The notes: a model not told the origin generated them from the letters alone. Shown: positions 35,541 to 48,240, counted from the first letter of the stretch. The stretch is DNA of 64,000 nt from Photobacterium lipolyticum (GCF_003026475.1 NZ_PYMC01000008.1:170029-234028); one strand, 5' to 3'. A program made the numbers and translations.

Positions 35541-35921
35541 ATGGCAATTGTCGGCCTGGGCACAGATATCGCAGACATCGGGCGCGTTGAGAAAGTCTAT
35601 GCGCGCTCTGGTGATGCCTTTGCTGAGCGAGTCTTGTCGGCACCTGAGCTGGAAATCTTAGCGGGTTTAAAGCTTAAGGGGCGTTATCTGGCAAAACGGT
35701 TTGCCGTCAAAGAAGCGGCATCCAAAGCTTTAGGTACCGGCATTGCCTGCGGCGTCTCTTTTCAGGACTTCACGATCAGTAATGATGAGCTGGGTAAGCC
35801 CGTATTGAGTCTGTCAGGTAAAGCTGCGGAATTGGCTGAGGCGATGGGCGTTAACCACGTGCATCTGACCATTGCGGACGAGAAGCGTTATGCCGTGGCA
35901 ACGGTGATATTGGAAAGCTGA
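35541..35921 (+). CDS. acpS: Holo-[acyl-carrier-protein] synthase
   Basis: Transfers 4'-phosphopantetheine from CoA to the acyl carrier protein. The 126 residues have the magnesium-binding [11 protein letters not shown] at the start and [20 protein letters not shown] near 50, both diagnostic. Last gene of the lepA-to-acpS block; a repeat region with a terminator follows. Confidence 0.96.
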   Translation: MAIVGLGTDIADIGRVEKVYARSGDAFAERVLSAPELEILAGLKLKGRYLAKRFAVKEAASKALGTGIACGVSFQDFTISNDELGKPVLSLSGKAAELAEAMGVNHVHLTIADEKRYAVATVILES

Positions 35922-35940
35922 TCAAAGGCTCTGGGAAAGA

Positions 35941-36007
35941 GCGGTTCTAGGCCCTGAGGTTCTGTGGATAAGCAGTTTCGAGTTACTAGGTTCGAGTTGC
36001 GAGGAAA
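35941..36007. repeat. Degenerate heptad array D (about 8 units)
   Basis: The clearest units are 35973-36007 (CAGTTTC, GAGTTAC, TAGGTTC, GAGTTGC, then GAGGAAA). Upstream units are shifted by small indels. Downstream, at 36139-36152, two more units (TAGCCCC, TAGTGCC) overlap the barA 3' end. Confidence 0.7.
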
Positions 36008-36091
36008 AGCAAAAGCTTGACTCTCAGTTAGGGCTCATAGAAGCAGCCTTGCAGGACCACAGGACCCTAGACTTTCATCTGACAAACCAAT
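36008..36091. repeat. Core of a compound repeat shared with 8588-8650
   Basis: After each heptad array the two loci share an AAAA-NCAAAANCTTGACT block and a GGACCANAGGAC block, then a GGAGAGC terminator hairpin. The segments between the blocks differ. No coding potential is seen. Confidence 0.6.
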
Positions 36092-36122
36092 AAAAAGGAG
36101 AGCCTCATCGCTCTCCTTTTTT
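36092..36122. terminator. Bidirectional terminator between acpS and barA
   Basis: GGAGAGC and GCTCTCC pair around CTCATC, with A5 before and T6 after, between convergent genes. Confidence 0.88.
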
Positions 36123-36144
36123 GTACTCAAAATATTCCTAGCCC

Positions 36145-38931
36145 CTAGTGCCTATACGCCTTTGACGCTTTCACCACGTTGTTCATCTCATCGACCAGCT
36201 CGTACAGCTCGGGCTCAATGTCCCCGACGGTTGAGTTGGCTTTAAGCTGCGTCTCTATGGTATGGCAGAGGTTTTTCAGCCGCGGTACGCCACTGTATGC
36301 ACAGCTGCCATGTAACTTGTGAATAGTCGACCATAAATCGATATCTTTACCGTCCAAGGCTTCATTCACCAGCATTTCCACTTCGGGCATGAAATCGAGC
36401 AGCATTTGCAACATGTCTTTTGCCAGATCTTCTTTTCCCGCGGCTTGTGCTAGTGCCAGTTCCCAGTCCCAGCTGATATTTTGGTTTACTGCTACAGTCT
36501 GGCCCGGGGAGGAGGCTTCAGTGACGCCAGCGGCAATGCCGCCTTCCGCTTCTGCCGGAATCGCATCATGAGAACTCGTGGTCCACTTAGCCAGTATTTG
36601 TTGCAGGATGCGCTCTTCAATCGGCTTGGTGAGGTAATCATCCATCCCTGCATTGATCAACCGTTCACGTTCGCCTGCCATCGCATGGGCGGTAACGGCA
36701 ATCACCGGCGTCGTGTGGTTCAGCTCCGTTTTGTGGATCTCCTGACAGGCCGTTACACCATCCATTTCCGGCATTTGAATATCCATAAAGATTAAATCAA
36801 AGGCTTTCTGATGAGCGTACTCTACGGCCTTTCTTCCCCCCGTTGCGGTAATAACCGTTTCTACCCGTTCACTCAGCAGTGCCGCGATGAGCTTCAGGTT
36901 CGCTGGGTTATCATCAACCGCCATCACGGTCAGAGGCTCGATGGTTTGTGCTGGTTCTGGTAGCAGCGGTACATCCTGCTCAACTTGATCATCAGGCGCA
37001 TTGCTTAGCACTTCAAACAGCTTGCGGTGTGCCAGCGGCTTACCTAAACAAGCCGATACGCCGGCATTGATGAGGCGTTCAGATAATGCCAGCTCTGTGG
37101 CTGGCAGACTGACAATCACCTTGTCCGTAATTTGTTCAGCCTTGAATACCCGGTCGAGTAAAGTGGCAATGGGTGGCTGCTGGCCCGGCGTTAGGCACAA
37201 TAGCGCAAAGTGGTGATGTTCGGCATCTTCCGGCATGCTCGAACGGTAAGTCACTTGCATACCGGCGTTAATTAAGCGTTGCTGAACGACGGAGGCGGCC
37301 TGCATGTTCGGTTCAATTAACAGCAGTTTCTTACCAATCAGCGAAGAGGTATTAATCGGCTGAGAAACCGGCAGATCAGTTTTTTGCATTTTTAATGAGA
37401 ACCAGAAGGTCGAGCCTTGGTGCAATCGACTGGTCAGGCGAATTTCCCCGCCCATCTGGGTCACCAATTTTTGGGTGATCACCAGGCCGAGTCCGGTACC
37501 GCCGTAACGGCGCGAAATGCTGGCATCGGCCTGGCTGAATGCCTGGAATAGCTGTGCCTGCTGGCGCTCAGAAATCCCGATCCCCGTATCGCGCACCATA
37601 AATTGCAGTTCGACATTTTCATCTTTATCGGTTTTCAGTTCGACCGAGACGTCGATATTGCCGCGTTCGGTAAATTTAACGGCGTTACCTATGAGGTTGG
37701 TGATCACTTGCTGAATACGCAGCGGATCACCAATTAGGCCTGCCGGGATCCGGTTATCAATTTTCAGTGTGAGTTCAAGCCCTTTTTCGTGCGCGCTCGG
37801 TGCCAGCAGACACATCACCTCATCCAGTGACTCGGTAAAATCAAACGGGATATTTTCCAGCAGCAATTTGCCAGCTTCCAGTTTCGAGAAGTCGAGGATG
37901 TCGTTAATGATGGTCAGCAGGTTATTTGCCGATTTTTCGATGGTTAGCAGGTAATCTTGCTGGCTCGAACTGAGGCGGGTTTTCAGCATCTGACGGGTAA
38001 AGCCGATAACTCCATTGAGTGGTGTTCGCAGTTCGTGTGACATATTCGCCAGGAATTCGGACTTCACACGCGCGGCTTCCTGGGCACGCTTCTTGGCGAT
38101 ATCCAGCTCAACGTTTTGGATTTCTAGCTGCTCTAGGGTTTCGCGCAGATCGGACGTTGCCTGATCGATGCTCTGCTGCATTTCAATGTGGTATTCAGAT
38201 AGCGAGATCGCCATGGCATTGATACCATTCTTCAAGGTATCCAGTTCACCAAGCAGTTCACCTTCGATTCGAATATCCAAGTGACCGCGCCGGATCCGAT
38301 CGACCACACTGACCATGTGTGAGATCGGCCGGGTAACATCCTGCATTAAACGGTAAGCAAACAGTGAGGACAGTGTTAATCCCAGTAGTAGCACCATCAG
38401 GGCGGTGAAAACTTCCTGGTACTGCTGGAGGCGCAGGGCACTTAAGTCTAATTCGAGGGCGATATACCCTAATGCCTGGCCTTGGTAATTCGATTGCGAA
38501 CTACTACCAAATTGACCTTCGGTTACAATAGGGGCGCGCAGGATCAACGCATTATCATTGAGCCGGGTATCGAGCAGCAACGGGATCGGTTGATCATCCG
38601 GATACATCAGGATTTCAAAGTTACGATGAAAATTCGAGGTGACAAATAACTGATTGCTGGCATCAAAGACGGCAATGCTGCGGATGATCTGGGAATGCTT
38701 ACGGTGGGCATAACTGATCAGGCGACGAACCGCTTCCCGATTTTTATCGGTCATGCCATATTCAGTCGAAATTGCCAGCGGTTCAATGATACTGGCACCA
38801 GTCGAAATCAGCTGGTGTTCCAGATCCCGGTAGCGGCTCATCGTGAAAAAGGCGCTTAATAATAGGCCTATAATCAATGTCGGTGCTAATGTCAGGGTAA
38901 AGACCCTGGCACGAAGTCCATATTTGGTCAT
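36145..38931 (-). CDS. barA: Hybrid sensor histidine kinase BarA
   Basis: Tripartite sensor kinase that phosphorylates UvrY/GacA/VarA and so controls the Csr small RNAs; csrA itself lies at 62.4 kb. The 928 residues (E. coli 918) are ordered: membrane helix about 10-30, periplasmic sensor to about 172, second helix about 175-195, HAMP, HisKA with the phospho-His299 in SEFLANMSHELRTPLNG, ATPase domain (GTGLGLVITQKL), a degenerate receiver, a true receiver with the phospho-Asp in FDLIFMDIQMPEMDG, and an Hpt domain with IHKLHGSCAYSG. rlmD is divergent. Confidence 0.96.
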   Translation of the reverse strand: MTKYGLRARVFTLTLAPTLIIGLLLSAFFTMSRYRDLEHQLISTGASIIEPLAISTEYGMTDKNREAVRRLISYAHRKHSQIIRSIAVFDASNQLFVTSNFHRNFEILMYPDDQPIPLLLDTRLNDNALILRAPIVTEGQFGSSSQSNYQGQALGYIALELDLSALRLQQYQEVFTALMVLLLGLTLSSLFAYRLMQDVTRPISHMVSVVDRIRRGHLDIRIEGELLGELDTLKNGINAMAISLSEYHIEMQQSIDQATSDLRETLEQLEIQNVELDIAKKRAQEAARVKSEFLANMSHELRTPLNGVIGFTRQMLKTRLSSSQQDYLLTIEKSANNLLTIINDILDFSKLEAGKLLLENIPFDFTESLDEVMCLLAPSAHEKGLELTLKIDNRIPAGLIGDPLRIQQVITNLIGNAVKFTERGNIDVSVELKTDKDENVELQFMVRDTGIGISERQQAQLFQAFSQADASISRRYGGTGLGLVITQKLVTQMGGEIRLTSRLHQGSTFWFSLKMQKTDLPVSQPINTSSLIGKKLLLIEPNMQAASVVQQRLINAGMQVTYRSSMPEDAEHHHFALLCLTPGQQPPIATLLDRVFKAEQITDKVIVSLPATELALSERLINAGVSACLGKPLAHRKLFEVLSNAPDDQVEQDVPLLPEPAQTIEPLTVMAVDDNPANLKLIAALLSERVETVITATGGRKAVEYAHQKAFDLIFMDIQMPEMDGVTACQEIHKTELNHTTPVIAVTAHAMAGERERLINAGMDDYLTKPIEERILQQILAKWTTSSHDAIPAEAEGGIAAGVTEASSPGQTVAVNQNISWDWELALAQAAGKEDLAKDMLQMLLDFMPEVEMLVNEALDGKDIDLWSTIHKLHGSCAYSGVPRLKNLCHTIETQLKANSTVGDIEPELYELVDEMNNVVKASKAYRH

Positions 38932-39053
38932 GGTTCTCTTAATTACAAGAATGCGATTCTGTGGGAGAATTGTCGTCCACCTGTGGCCTTTAGCTTAATG
39001 AAACTAGGGCTACTCGACAATCAACCAATGTCTTTTCAGTGAGTCAAAACACT

Positions 39054-40379
39054 ATGGCACGCTTTTTTAAGCCTCAAAAACGTAAAATAACCGATACCAA
39101 GCATAAAGAAATTACAATCAGCCGTTTAGATCACCTTGGCTCTGGTATTGGTCATATTAATGGTAAATCTGTCTTTGTTGACGGTTTATTACCGGGTGAA
39201 AAAGCACTGGTTCAGCTTACTGAAGACAAAAAGCAGTACGCTCGTGCCAAGGTCATCAAGCGTCTTACCGATAGTCAGGCGCGTATTAAACCGCATTGCC
39301 CGATCTATGACCAGTGTGGTGGGTGCAACTTACAACATTTGTCCCACTCAGGGCAGGTCGAGGCTAAGCAGCTGGCACTAACCGAGCTAATGAGCAAGTT
39401 TGCAGCCACTGAGCAGCAGCAAATATTTTCCCAGGTCGCTCCGATTGTTGGCAGTGATCTGCATTACCGCCGCTGCTCCCGATTCAGCATTATGCCGGGG
39501 GCGGGAAAATTACAGTTTGGCTTTCGCAAGAAACAAAGCAAAGAGATTGTCGATGTTGAGCAATGTCCGGTGCTGGCGCAATCACTGAATGAACTTGTAC
39601 CGCCATTACGCTGCCTGTTAAGTCAGTTGAAAGGTCAAAAACACCTCGGCCATGTCGAACTGGTGGAAGCGGATAACGGGCGGGTGGTCTTAATTCGTCA
39701 TTTAAAACCGTTTTCTGACAAAGACATGACATTAATTCGCCATTTTGCTCAAGAGCATAATGTTATTCTATTCTTAGCGCCGACATCGGATGACATTGAG
39801 CTTGTTCACGGTGATGCGCCGTACTATGAACTGGAAGAACTAAAGCTGCATTTTTCACCAAAAGACTTTATTCAGGTTAACCGTGAGGTGAATAAAAAAA
39901 TGGTCCGGCAAGCCGCCGATTGGCTGGATGTTCAGCCAGGTGATCGTGTACTGGATCTGTTTTGTGGGTTAGGAAACTTTAGTTTACCGCTGGCAAAACG
40001 AGCAAAAACACTGGTTGGTGTTGAAGGTATCGAAGAAATGGTTCATCGTGCTACTGAGAATGCGATGTGCAACAAGCAGACTAATGCTGCCTTTTATCAG
40101 GCAAACCTGGATGATGATGTCACTAAGCTGCCATGGGCGCGTGAACCCTTCAATAAAATACTATTGGATCCGGCGCGTGCAGGTGCTGCGGGTGTGATGC
40201 AGCATGTAGTGAACCTTAAGCCTGAAAGGGTAGTATATGTATCATGTAATCCGGCTACGCTCGCGCGCGATAGCCAGGTATTACTGCAAAAAGGTTATCA
40301 GTTGGAACGCTTGGGAATGCTGGATATGTTTCCGCATACCGGACACCTGGAGTCAATGGCCTTGTTTACCAAAAAATAG
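39054..40379 (+). CDS. rlmD: 23S rRNA (uracil-1939-C5)-methyltransferase RlmD
   Basis: Methylates U1939 of 23S rRNA. The 441 residues from the ATG at 39054 have an N-terminal TRAM domain, an Fe-S cluster site (CPIYDQCGGCNLQH), the SAM site LDLFCGLGNFSLPLA, LLDPARAGAAGV, and the catalytic cysteine in VYVSCNPATLARD. A GTG at 39039 would add five residues. It precedes relA by 33 bases, the E. coli order. Confidence 0.96.
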   Translation: MARFFKPQKRKITDTKHKEITISRLDHLGSGIGHINGKSVFVDGLLPGEKALVQLTEDKKQYARAKVIKRLTDSQARIKPHCPIYDQCGGCNLQHLSHSGQVEAKQLALTELMSKFAATEQQQIFSQVAPIVGSDLHYRRCSRFSIMPGAGKLQFGFRKKQSKEIVDVEQCPVLAQSLNELVPPLRCLLSQLKGQKHLGHVELVEADNGRVVLIRHLKPFSDKDMTLIRHFAQEHNVILFLAPTSDDIELVHGDAPYYELEELKLHFSPKDFIQVNREVNKKMVRQAADWLDVQPGDRVLDLFCGLGNFSLPLAKRAKTLVGVEGIEEMVHRATENAMCNKQTNAAFYQANLDDDVTKLPWAREPFNKILLDPARAGAAGVMQHVVNLKPERVVYVSCNPATLARDSQVLLQKGYQLERLGMLDMFPHTGHLESMALFTKK

Positions 40380-40412
40380 TGTTTCCTTAACAGAGAAAAA
40401 CAGGATTGAAAA

Positions 40413-42641
40413 ATGGTCGCAGTTCGCGGTGCGCATTTAAAGGAAAATGATACATTTGAGCTTTCATCTTGGGTCGAGAGTTTGCATCAAGACGCCAAGG
40501 TGTCAGGCCGCATTCAAAAAACCTATCAGCGATGTATCGATCTAACGACAGAGGAAGAGTCTGCGCCATTGCTGTTATGGCGTGGCCGCGAAATGGTAGA
40601 AATCCTTGTTACCCTGAGTATGGACAGGGATACGCTGATTGCAGCGCTACTGTTCCCGCTGGTGAAAGCGGGTGTTTATGGCCATGAGCAGGTCAAGGAA
40701 GATTACAACAGCACGATTTTGCAGATGGTGACGGGGGTCGAGCAAATGGCGGCAATCGGGCAGCTTAATGCGACCACTGACGGTGCGGCGCAATCAGCGC
40801 AGGTTGATAACATTCGCCGCATGCTGTTATCGATGGTGGATGATTTCCGCTGCGTGGTTATCAAACTTGCCGAGCGTATCTGTAACCTGCGTGAAGTAAA
40901 AGATGAGCCGGATAAAGTGCGTCGTGCGGCTGCACGTGAGTGTGCCAATATCTACGCGCCATTGGCTAACCGTCTGGGTATTGGTCAGCTTAAGTGGGAA
41001 ATCGAAGATTATGCTTTTCGCTATCAGCATCCTGAAACCTACAAGCAGATTGCCAAACAGCTCTCTGAGCGCCGTATCGATCGCGAGCAATATATCGACT
41101 CTTTTGTCTCAGATCTTGCCGAATCAATGCAAGCTTACAACATTAAGGCTGAAGTGCATGGCCGCCCGAAGCACATCTACAGCATCTGGCGAAAAATGCA
41201 GAAGAAGAACCTGGCCTTCGATGAGCTGTTTGACGTACGTGCCGTGCGTATTATTGCCGATCAGCTCCAAGACTGTTATGCCGCATTAGGCGTGGTGCAC
41301 ACCAAGTATCGTCATCTGCCGAAAGAATTCGACGACTATGTCGCCAACCCGAAACCCAATGGCTATCAGTCGATTCATACCGTGGTACTGGGGCCTGAAG
41401 GAAAAACGATTGAAATTCAGATCCGTACCAAGCAAATGCATGAAGAATCTGAACTCGGGGTCGCTGCGCACTGGAAATATAAAGAAGGTTCGTCTGGCGG
41501 AGCAAAATCATCCTACGACGAGAAGATAAACTGGCTACGTAAGTTGCTGGTGTGGCAGGAAGAAATGTCAGATTCCGGCGAAATGCTGGAAGAGTTGCGG
41601 AGCCAGGTCTTTGATGACCGCGTTTATGCGTTTACGCCGAAAGGGGACGTGGTTGATTTGCCGCTTGATGCGACGCCGCTCGATTTCGCCTACCACATTC
41701 ACTCGGAAGTCGGCCACCGCTGCATAGGTGCCAAGGTCGAAGGCCGGATTGTACCTTTCACCTATCACTTGCAAATGGGTGAACAGGTCGAAATTATCAC
41801 TCAGAAAGAGCCCAACCCGTCTCGTGATTGGTTGAATCCCAACCTTGGTTTTGTTACCTCAAGCCGCGCTCGCGCCAAAGTTCATGCCTGGTTCCGCAAG
41901 CAAGATCGTGACAAGAACATGATTGCCGGGCGTGAAATGCTTGAAGTCGAACTGAACAAGGTCGGGGCAACACTCAAAGACGCTGAGGCATACGCCTTAA
42001 AACGCTTCAATGCCAAGTCACTCGATGAGTTGTTTGTGGGTGTCGGCAGTGGCGATTTGCGTATTAATCAGGTCATAAACCATATCAATACCATGGTTAA
42101 TAAGCCAACCGCAGAAGAAGAAGATCAGCAGCTGTTAGACAAACTGACAGAGGCGGGGGCGAAAACCAGCACCAGTGCGAAAAAACCGCAACGTGATGCT
42201 GTTGTGGTTGAGGGCGTGGATAACCTGATGACCCACCTGGCTCGCTGTTGCCAGCCGATCCCGGGCGATAAAATCGTTGGTTTTGTTACCCAAGGCCGAG
42301 GTATTTCGGTGCACCGTAATGACTGCGAACAGCTGGAAGAACTTCGTCACCATATACCGGAGCGTATTATCCATACCGTATGGGGCGGGGGATTTGTCGG
42401 TAACTATAATATCACCGTGCGGGTAACCGCTTCTGAGCGCAATGGTTTGATCAAAGATCTGACCAATACCTTTGCCAATGAAAAAGCCAAAGTGGCCGGA
42501 GTGAAGAGCCGGATCGACTATAAGAAACAGATGTCGGTGATGGACTTTGATTTAGAGCTGACCGATCTTGAAGTCTTGAGCAAGGTTCTGAAGCGGATCG
42601 AGCAGGTGAAGGATGTCGCCGAGGCCAAACGGTTGTATTAA
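40413..42641 (+). CDS. relA: GTP pyrophosphokinase RelA
   Basis: Makes (p)ppGpp on stalled ribosomes carrying uncharged tRNA. The 742 residues (E. coli 744) include a hydrolase-like domain in which the HD metal pair is lost (ALLFPLVKAG), so it is synthetase only, as expected of RelA. The synthetase domain has YVANPKPNGYQSIHT and AVRIIADQLQDCYAALG; TGS begins near DRVYAFTPKGDVVDLP, followed by the helical and zinc-finger parts (ARCCQPIPGDKIVGF) and a C-terminal ACT domain. A heptad array starts two bases after the stop. Confidence 0.97.
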   Translation: MVAVRGAHLKENDTFELSSWVESLHQDAKVSGRIQKTYQRCIDLTTEEESAPLLLWRGREMVEILVTLSMDRDTLIAALLFPLVKAGVYGHEQVKEDYNSTILQMVTGVEQMAAIGQLNATTDGAAQSAQVDNIRRMLLSMVDDFRCVVIKLAERICNLREVKDEPDKVRRAAARECANIYAPLANRLGIGQLKWEIEDYAFRYQHPETYKQIAKQLSERRIDREQYIDSFVSDLAESMQAYNIKAEVHGRPKHIYSIWRKMQKKNLAFDELFDVRAVRIIADQLQDCYAALGVVHTKYRHLPKEFDDYVANPKPNGYQSIHTVVLGPEGKTIEIQIRTKQMHEESELGVAAHWKYKEGSSGGAKSSYDEKINWLRKLLVWQEEMSDSGEMLEELRSQVFDDRVYAFTPKGDVVDLPLDATPLDFAYHIHSEVGHRCIGAKVEGRIVPFTYHLQMGEQVEIITQKEPNPSRDWLNPNLGFVTSSRARAKVHAWFRKQDRDKNMIAGREMLEVELNKVGATLKDAEAYALKRFNAKSLDELFVGVGSGDLRINQVINHINTMVNKPTAEEEDQQLLDKLTEAGAKTSTSAKKPQRDAVVVEGVDNLMTHLARCCQPIPGDKIVGFVTQGRGISVHRNDCEQLEELRHHIPERIIHTVWGGGFVGNYNITVRVTASERNGLIKDLTNTFANEKAKVAGVKSRIDYKKQMSVMDFDLELTDLEVLSKVLKRIEQVKDVAEAKRLY

Positions 42642-42642
42642 T

Positions 42643-42768
42643 GAGAATCGAGAACGTAGTATCTAGAGGCGAGTATCTAGAAGCGAGAATCGAGTATCTA
42701 GAAATGAGAGTCTAGAACCTAGAACCTAGAACCTCGAGACTAGAAACTCGAATCTTGAATCTTGAACC
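42643..42768. repeat. Degenerate heptad array E (18 units in exact register)
   Basis: Eighteen contiguous 7-bp units fill 126 bp between relA and its terminator. Most fit KAGNNNC, with three identical TAGAACC copies, and the later ones drift to TCGNNNC and TTGANNC. No unit has an indel. This is the longest and cleanest array in the window. Confidence 0.88.
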
Positions 42769-42796
42769 GGGAAGCCATTGTGCTTCCCGTTTTTTT
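42766..42796 (+). terminator. Rho-independent terminator of relA
   Basis: CGGGAAGC and GCTTCCCG pair around a CATTGT loop, followed by seven T residues. The stem begins on the last base of heptad array E. Confidence 0.9.
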
Positions 42797-42824
42797 AACG
42801 TTAGAGCAAAAAAGAATAGTAGCT

Positions 42825-43628
42825 ATGAGCAATAAACAGCAAGCACCGATTGAGCAGCTTATTGAGATTATGGCGACATTGCGGGATCCAAACCAAGGGT
42901 GCCCGTGGGATCGTAAACAGACCTTTGCCTCGATTGTGCCCCACACCATTGAAGAAGCTTATGAAGTCGCTGATGCGATTGAACAGCAAGACTGGAACGA
43001 CGTGCGGGAAGAGCTGGGGGATTTACTGTTTCAGATTATTTTTTACAGCCAGATGGGCAAAGAGCAAGGGTTGTTTGATTTTAATGATGTGGTGAATGGC
43101 TTGAATGAAAAGCTGACCCGCCGTCATCCGCATGTGTTTGGTGAGACTGATTTTGCTGACGATGCGGCGATCAACGCCAACTGGGAAGCGGAAAAAGCCA
43201 AAGAGCGTGATGCAAAAGGCCTGGATAGCAGTCTGCTGGCCAATATTCCGCTGGCACTGCCGGCGCTGAGTCGTGCTGATAAAATTCAGAAGCGTTGCGC
43301 AAAGCACGGTTTTGACTGGGATTCTGTGGGACCGGTCGTTGATAAAGTGAAGGAAGAGCTTGATGAAGTGATGGATGAAGTCATTCAGGTGTCAGTTGAT
43401 CACAGTAAGGTTGAAGAAGAAATGGGGGATTTACTGTTTTCGGTGGTGAACTTGAGCCGTCATTTGCAGGTCAAACCCGAACAGGCGCTGCAGCGAGCCA
43501 ATAAAAAATTCGAGCGACGTTTTCGCGAAGTTGAAAAAAATGTGCTAGAACAAGGGAGGCACATTGATGAATGTTCTCTGGAAATGCTCGATGCCGAGTG
43601 GGATAAAGTCAAAGAAAGAGAGCGATAA
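42825..43628 (+). CDS. mazG: Nucleoside triphosphate pyrophosphohydrolase MazG
   Basis: Hydrolyses NTPs and dNTPs to monophosphates, and in E. coli lowers ppGpp. The start at 42825 (MSNKQQAPIEQLIEIM) is the E. coli-like one and gives 267 residues; upstream codons cross the relA terminator. Two MazG domains are seen: CPWDRKQTFASIVPHTIEEAYE with the metal-binding REELGDLLFQIIFY, and VKEELDEVMDE with VEEEMGDLLFSVVNLSRH. Confidence 0.95.
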   Translation: MSNKQQAPIEQLIEIMATLRDPNQGCPWDRKQTFASIVPHTIEEAYEVADAIEQQDWNDVREELGDLLFQIIFYSQMGKEQGLFDFNDVVNGLNEKLTRRHPHVFGETDFADDAAINANWEAEKAKERDAKGLDSSLLANIPLALPALSRADKIQKRCAKHGFDWDSVGPVVDKVKEELDEVMDEVIQVSVDHSKVEEEMGDLLFSVVNLSRHLQVKPEQALQRANKKFERRFREVEKNVLEQGRHIDECSLEMLDAEWDKVKERER

Positions 43629-43782
43629 TGCCGCGAAATGGGTTCAACAGGCAGAAACTTGACGTGTTATCATGGTTTTGATGATGTAATTCAATCGGTT
43701 CGCTTTTAAGCGATAAGCTTGTGCAATCGGTATAATTGATTTGAAACAAAAAAAAACGATCAATGCTGTGATAGTTTTCACG

Positions 43783-43811
43783 TTGTGGCGATAAAACGTG
43801 TCTGGTATACT
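43783..43811 (+). promoter_or_regulatory. Candidate pyrG promoter (extended -10)
   Basis: TGGTATACT at 43803-43811 is an extended -10, with a weak TTGTGG 17 bp upstream. It lies about 55 bases before pyrG. Confidence 0.5.
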
Positions 43812-43837
43812 AATTTCCCGTCCAGATAGTTTTTTAA

Positions 43838-45505
<1,668 letters not shown>

Positions 45506-45518
45506 GTAAGGATTACGG

Positions 45519-45552
45519 ATAGCTGTAGTGATGATAGCTACAGCTATTTTTT
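45519..45552 (+). terminator. Terminator or attenuator between pyrG and eno
   Basis: ATAGCTGTAG pairs perfectly with CTACAGCTAT across a nine-base loop and is followed by a T-rich tail. Confidence 0.75.
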
Positions 45553-45561
45553 AGCTTTTAA

Positions 45562-46890
<1,329 letters not shown>

Positions 46891-46932
46891 TTATTAAGCA
46901 ATGACTTTGGGTGAATAACCCTTATTCTTCTG

Positions 46933-46960
46933 AAGCCGCCTCTTTTGAGGCGGTTTTTTT
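46933..46960 (+). terminator. Rho-independent terminator of eno
   Basis: CCGCCTC and GAGGCGG around TTTT, followed by seven T residues. Confidence 0.93.
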
Positions 46961-47130
46961 ATGTCTGAAGAACTTTTTATATCTCAATAACGCAGACTAA
47001 AAGCCTAGTGCTAGTCACCAACTATGGTTTGTGGGATTATTACGAGTTAGATATTTTTAAAGAATATCCATTCCCCTGATTAGTTGCCCTTATGAGGGTG
47101 AGAGTAACGAGAGGAATGAATATTTACCCT

Positions 47131-47162
47131 AATACCAGTCGGTATAATACGGTGGGTATAAT
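47131..47162 (+). promoter_or_regulatory. ATACC palindrome carrying TATAAT boxes upstream of ftsB
   Basis: AATACC-AGTC-GGTAT belongs to the ATACCAA palindrome family. Its right arm runs into TATAAT (47143-47148), and a second TATAAT follows at 47157-47162, 28 bases before ftsB. Both have poor -35 hexamers. The repeat may supply the ftsB promoter. Confidence 0.4.
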
Positions 47163-47189
47163 GTATTTAACGCGAAAGTGGGGATCTGC

Positions 47190-47477
47190 ATGCGTTTGTT
47201 AACCGTGCTGCTGCTGGCTGTTTTATGTTGGCTACAATATGATTTCTGGCTCGGTAAAAATGGCCTGATGGATTATTTAGCAGTAGAAGGCAATGTAAAA
47301 ATACAACAGAAAGCGAATGCTGAACTCGTACAGCGTAACCAGCAGATGTATGCTGAAATCCATGATCTTCACCGTGGTCAGGAAGCGGTAGAAGAGCGTG
47401 CCAGAAATGGACTTGGTATGATTAAGCCGAGTGAAACTTTTTTTCGTATTGTGGGTGAAAGCAGCCCAAATTTTTAA
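47190..47477 (+). CDS. ftsB: Cell division protein FtsB
   Basis: Inner-membrane divisome protein of the FtsQLB complex. The start at 47190 (MRLLTVLLLAVLCWLQYDFW) follows GGGGAT and gives 95 residues; E. coli FtsB has 103. A membrane helix at 3-21 is followed by LGKNG, a periplasmic coiled coil (about 33-70, with RNQQMYAEIHDLHRGQEAVEE), and the family end ARNGLGMIKPSETFFRIV. ispD follows after 19 bases. Confidence 0.94.
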   Translation: MRLLTVLLLAVLCWLQYDFWLGKNGLMDYLAVEGNVKIQQKANAELVQRNQQMYAEIHDLHRGQEAVEERARNGLGMIKPSETFFRIVGESSPNF

Positions 47478-47496
47478 CTTTTAACGAAACCTTGCC

Positions 47497-48240
47497 ATGA
47501 CCCAACAATTCACTGCCGTCGTACCTGCTGCCGGGGTCGGTAGCCGTATGGCAGCCGACCGGCCTAAGCAATATTTAGCCATTGCAGGTAAAACGATTCT
47601 AGAACATACCGTTGATCGCCTGTTCAGCCATCCGGCGATTGAACGAATAATTATTGCGATCAGTAAAGGTGATCCCTACTTTGCTTCGTTGCCGCTCGCC
47701 AGCGATCCTCGGATTCAGGTTGTTGAGGGAGGCACAGAGCGGGCTGACTCGGTGTGTGCCGGTCTTGCTGCCATTAGCGATGAGAACAGCTGGGTGCTGG
47801 TGCATGATGCTGCAAGGCCATGTGTACGGTTAGCGGATCTGGAGCGGCTGGTGACGGCTGCGCTGCAAAGTGAAGATGGTGCGATTCTGGCTGCGCCTGT
47901 ACGCGATACCATGAAGCGCGGCTGCCGGTTGCACGCTAATAAACAGCAAAGTAATTATCGGCATAACAGCGGCCTGCAAGGTATTACTGAAACTGTCGAT
48001 CGTGACAACCTCTGGCATGCACTCACCCCGCAGATGTTTAGAGTGAAGCAATTACGGGAGTCATTGCAACAAGCACTCAAAGAAGGTGCTGTTATTACCG
48101 ACGAAGCGTCGGCTCTGGAATATTGTGGGTATACCCCACTGCTGGTAAAAGGGCGGGCCGATAACCTGAAAGTAACCCAGCCTGAAGATTTAGCCCTTGC
48201 CGGCTTTTATTTGGAACAACTGATTAAGGAACAGCCCTGA
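47497..48240 (+). CDS. ispD: 2-C-methyl-D-erythritol 4-phosphate cytidylyltransferase
   Basis: Third step of the MEP isoprenoid pathway, using CTP. The 247 residues show [20 protein letters not shown] at the N-terminus, [24 protein letters not shown] and [12 protein letters not shown]. It overlaps ispF by one base (TGATG). ispF encodes the step after next, so the pair is coupled. Confidence 0.97.
   Translation: MTQQFTAVVPAAGVGSRMAADRPKQYLAIAGKTILEHTVDRLFSHPAIERIIIAISKGDPYFASLPLASDPRIQVVEGGTERADSVCAGLAAISDENSWVLVHDAARPCVRLADLERLVTAALQSEDGAILAAPVRDTMKRGCRLHANKQQSNYRHNSGLQGITETVDRDNLWHALTPQMFRVKQLRESLQQALKEGAVITDEASALEYCGYTPLLVKGRADNLKVTQPEDLALAGFYLEQLIKEQP

Noticed and set aside
34852..35643. 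Minus-strand 263-residue open frame over pdxJ
   Set aside because: It is the antisense of pdxJ, whose protein matches its family throughout.
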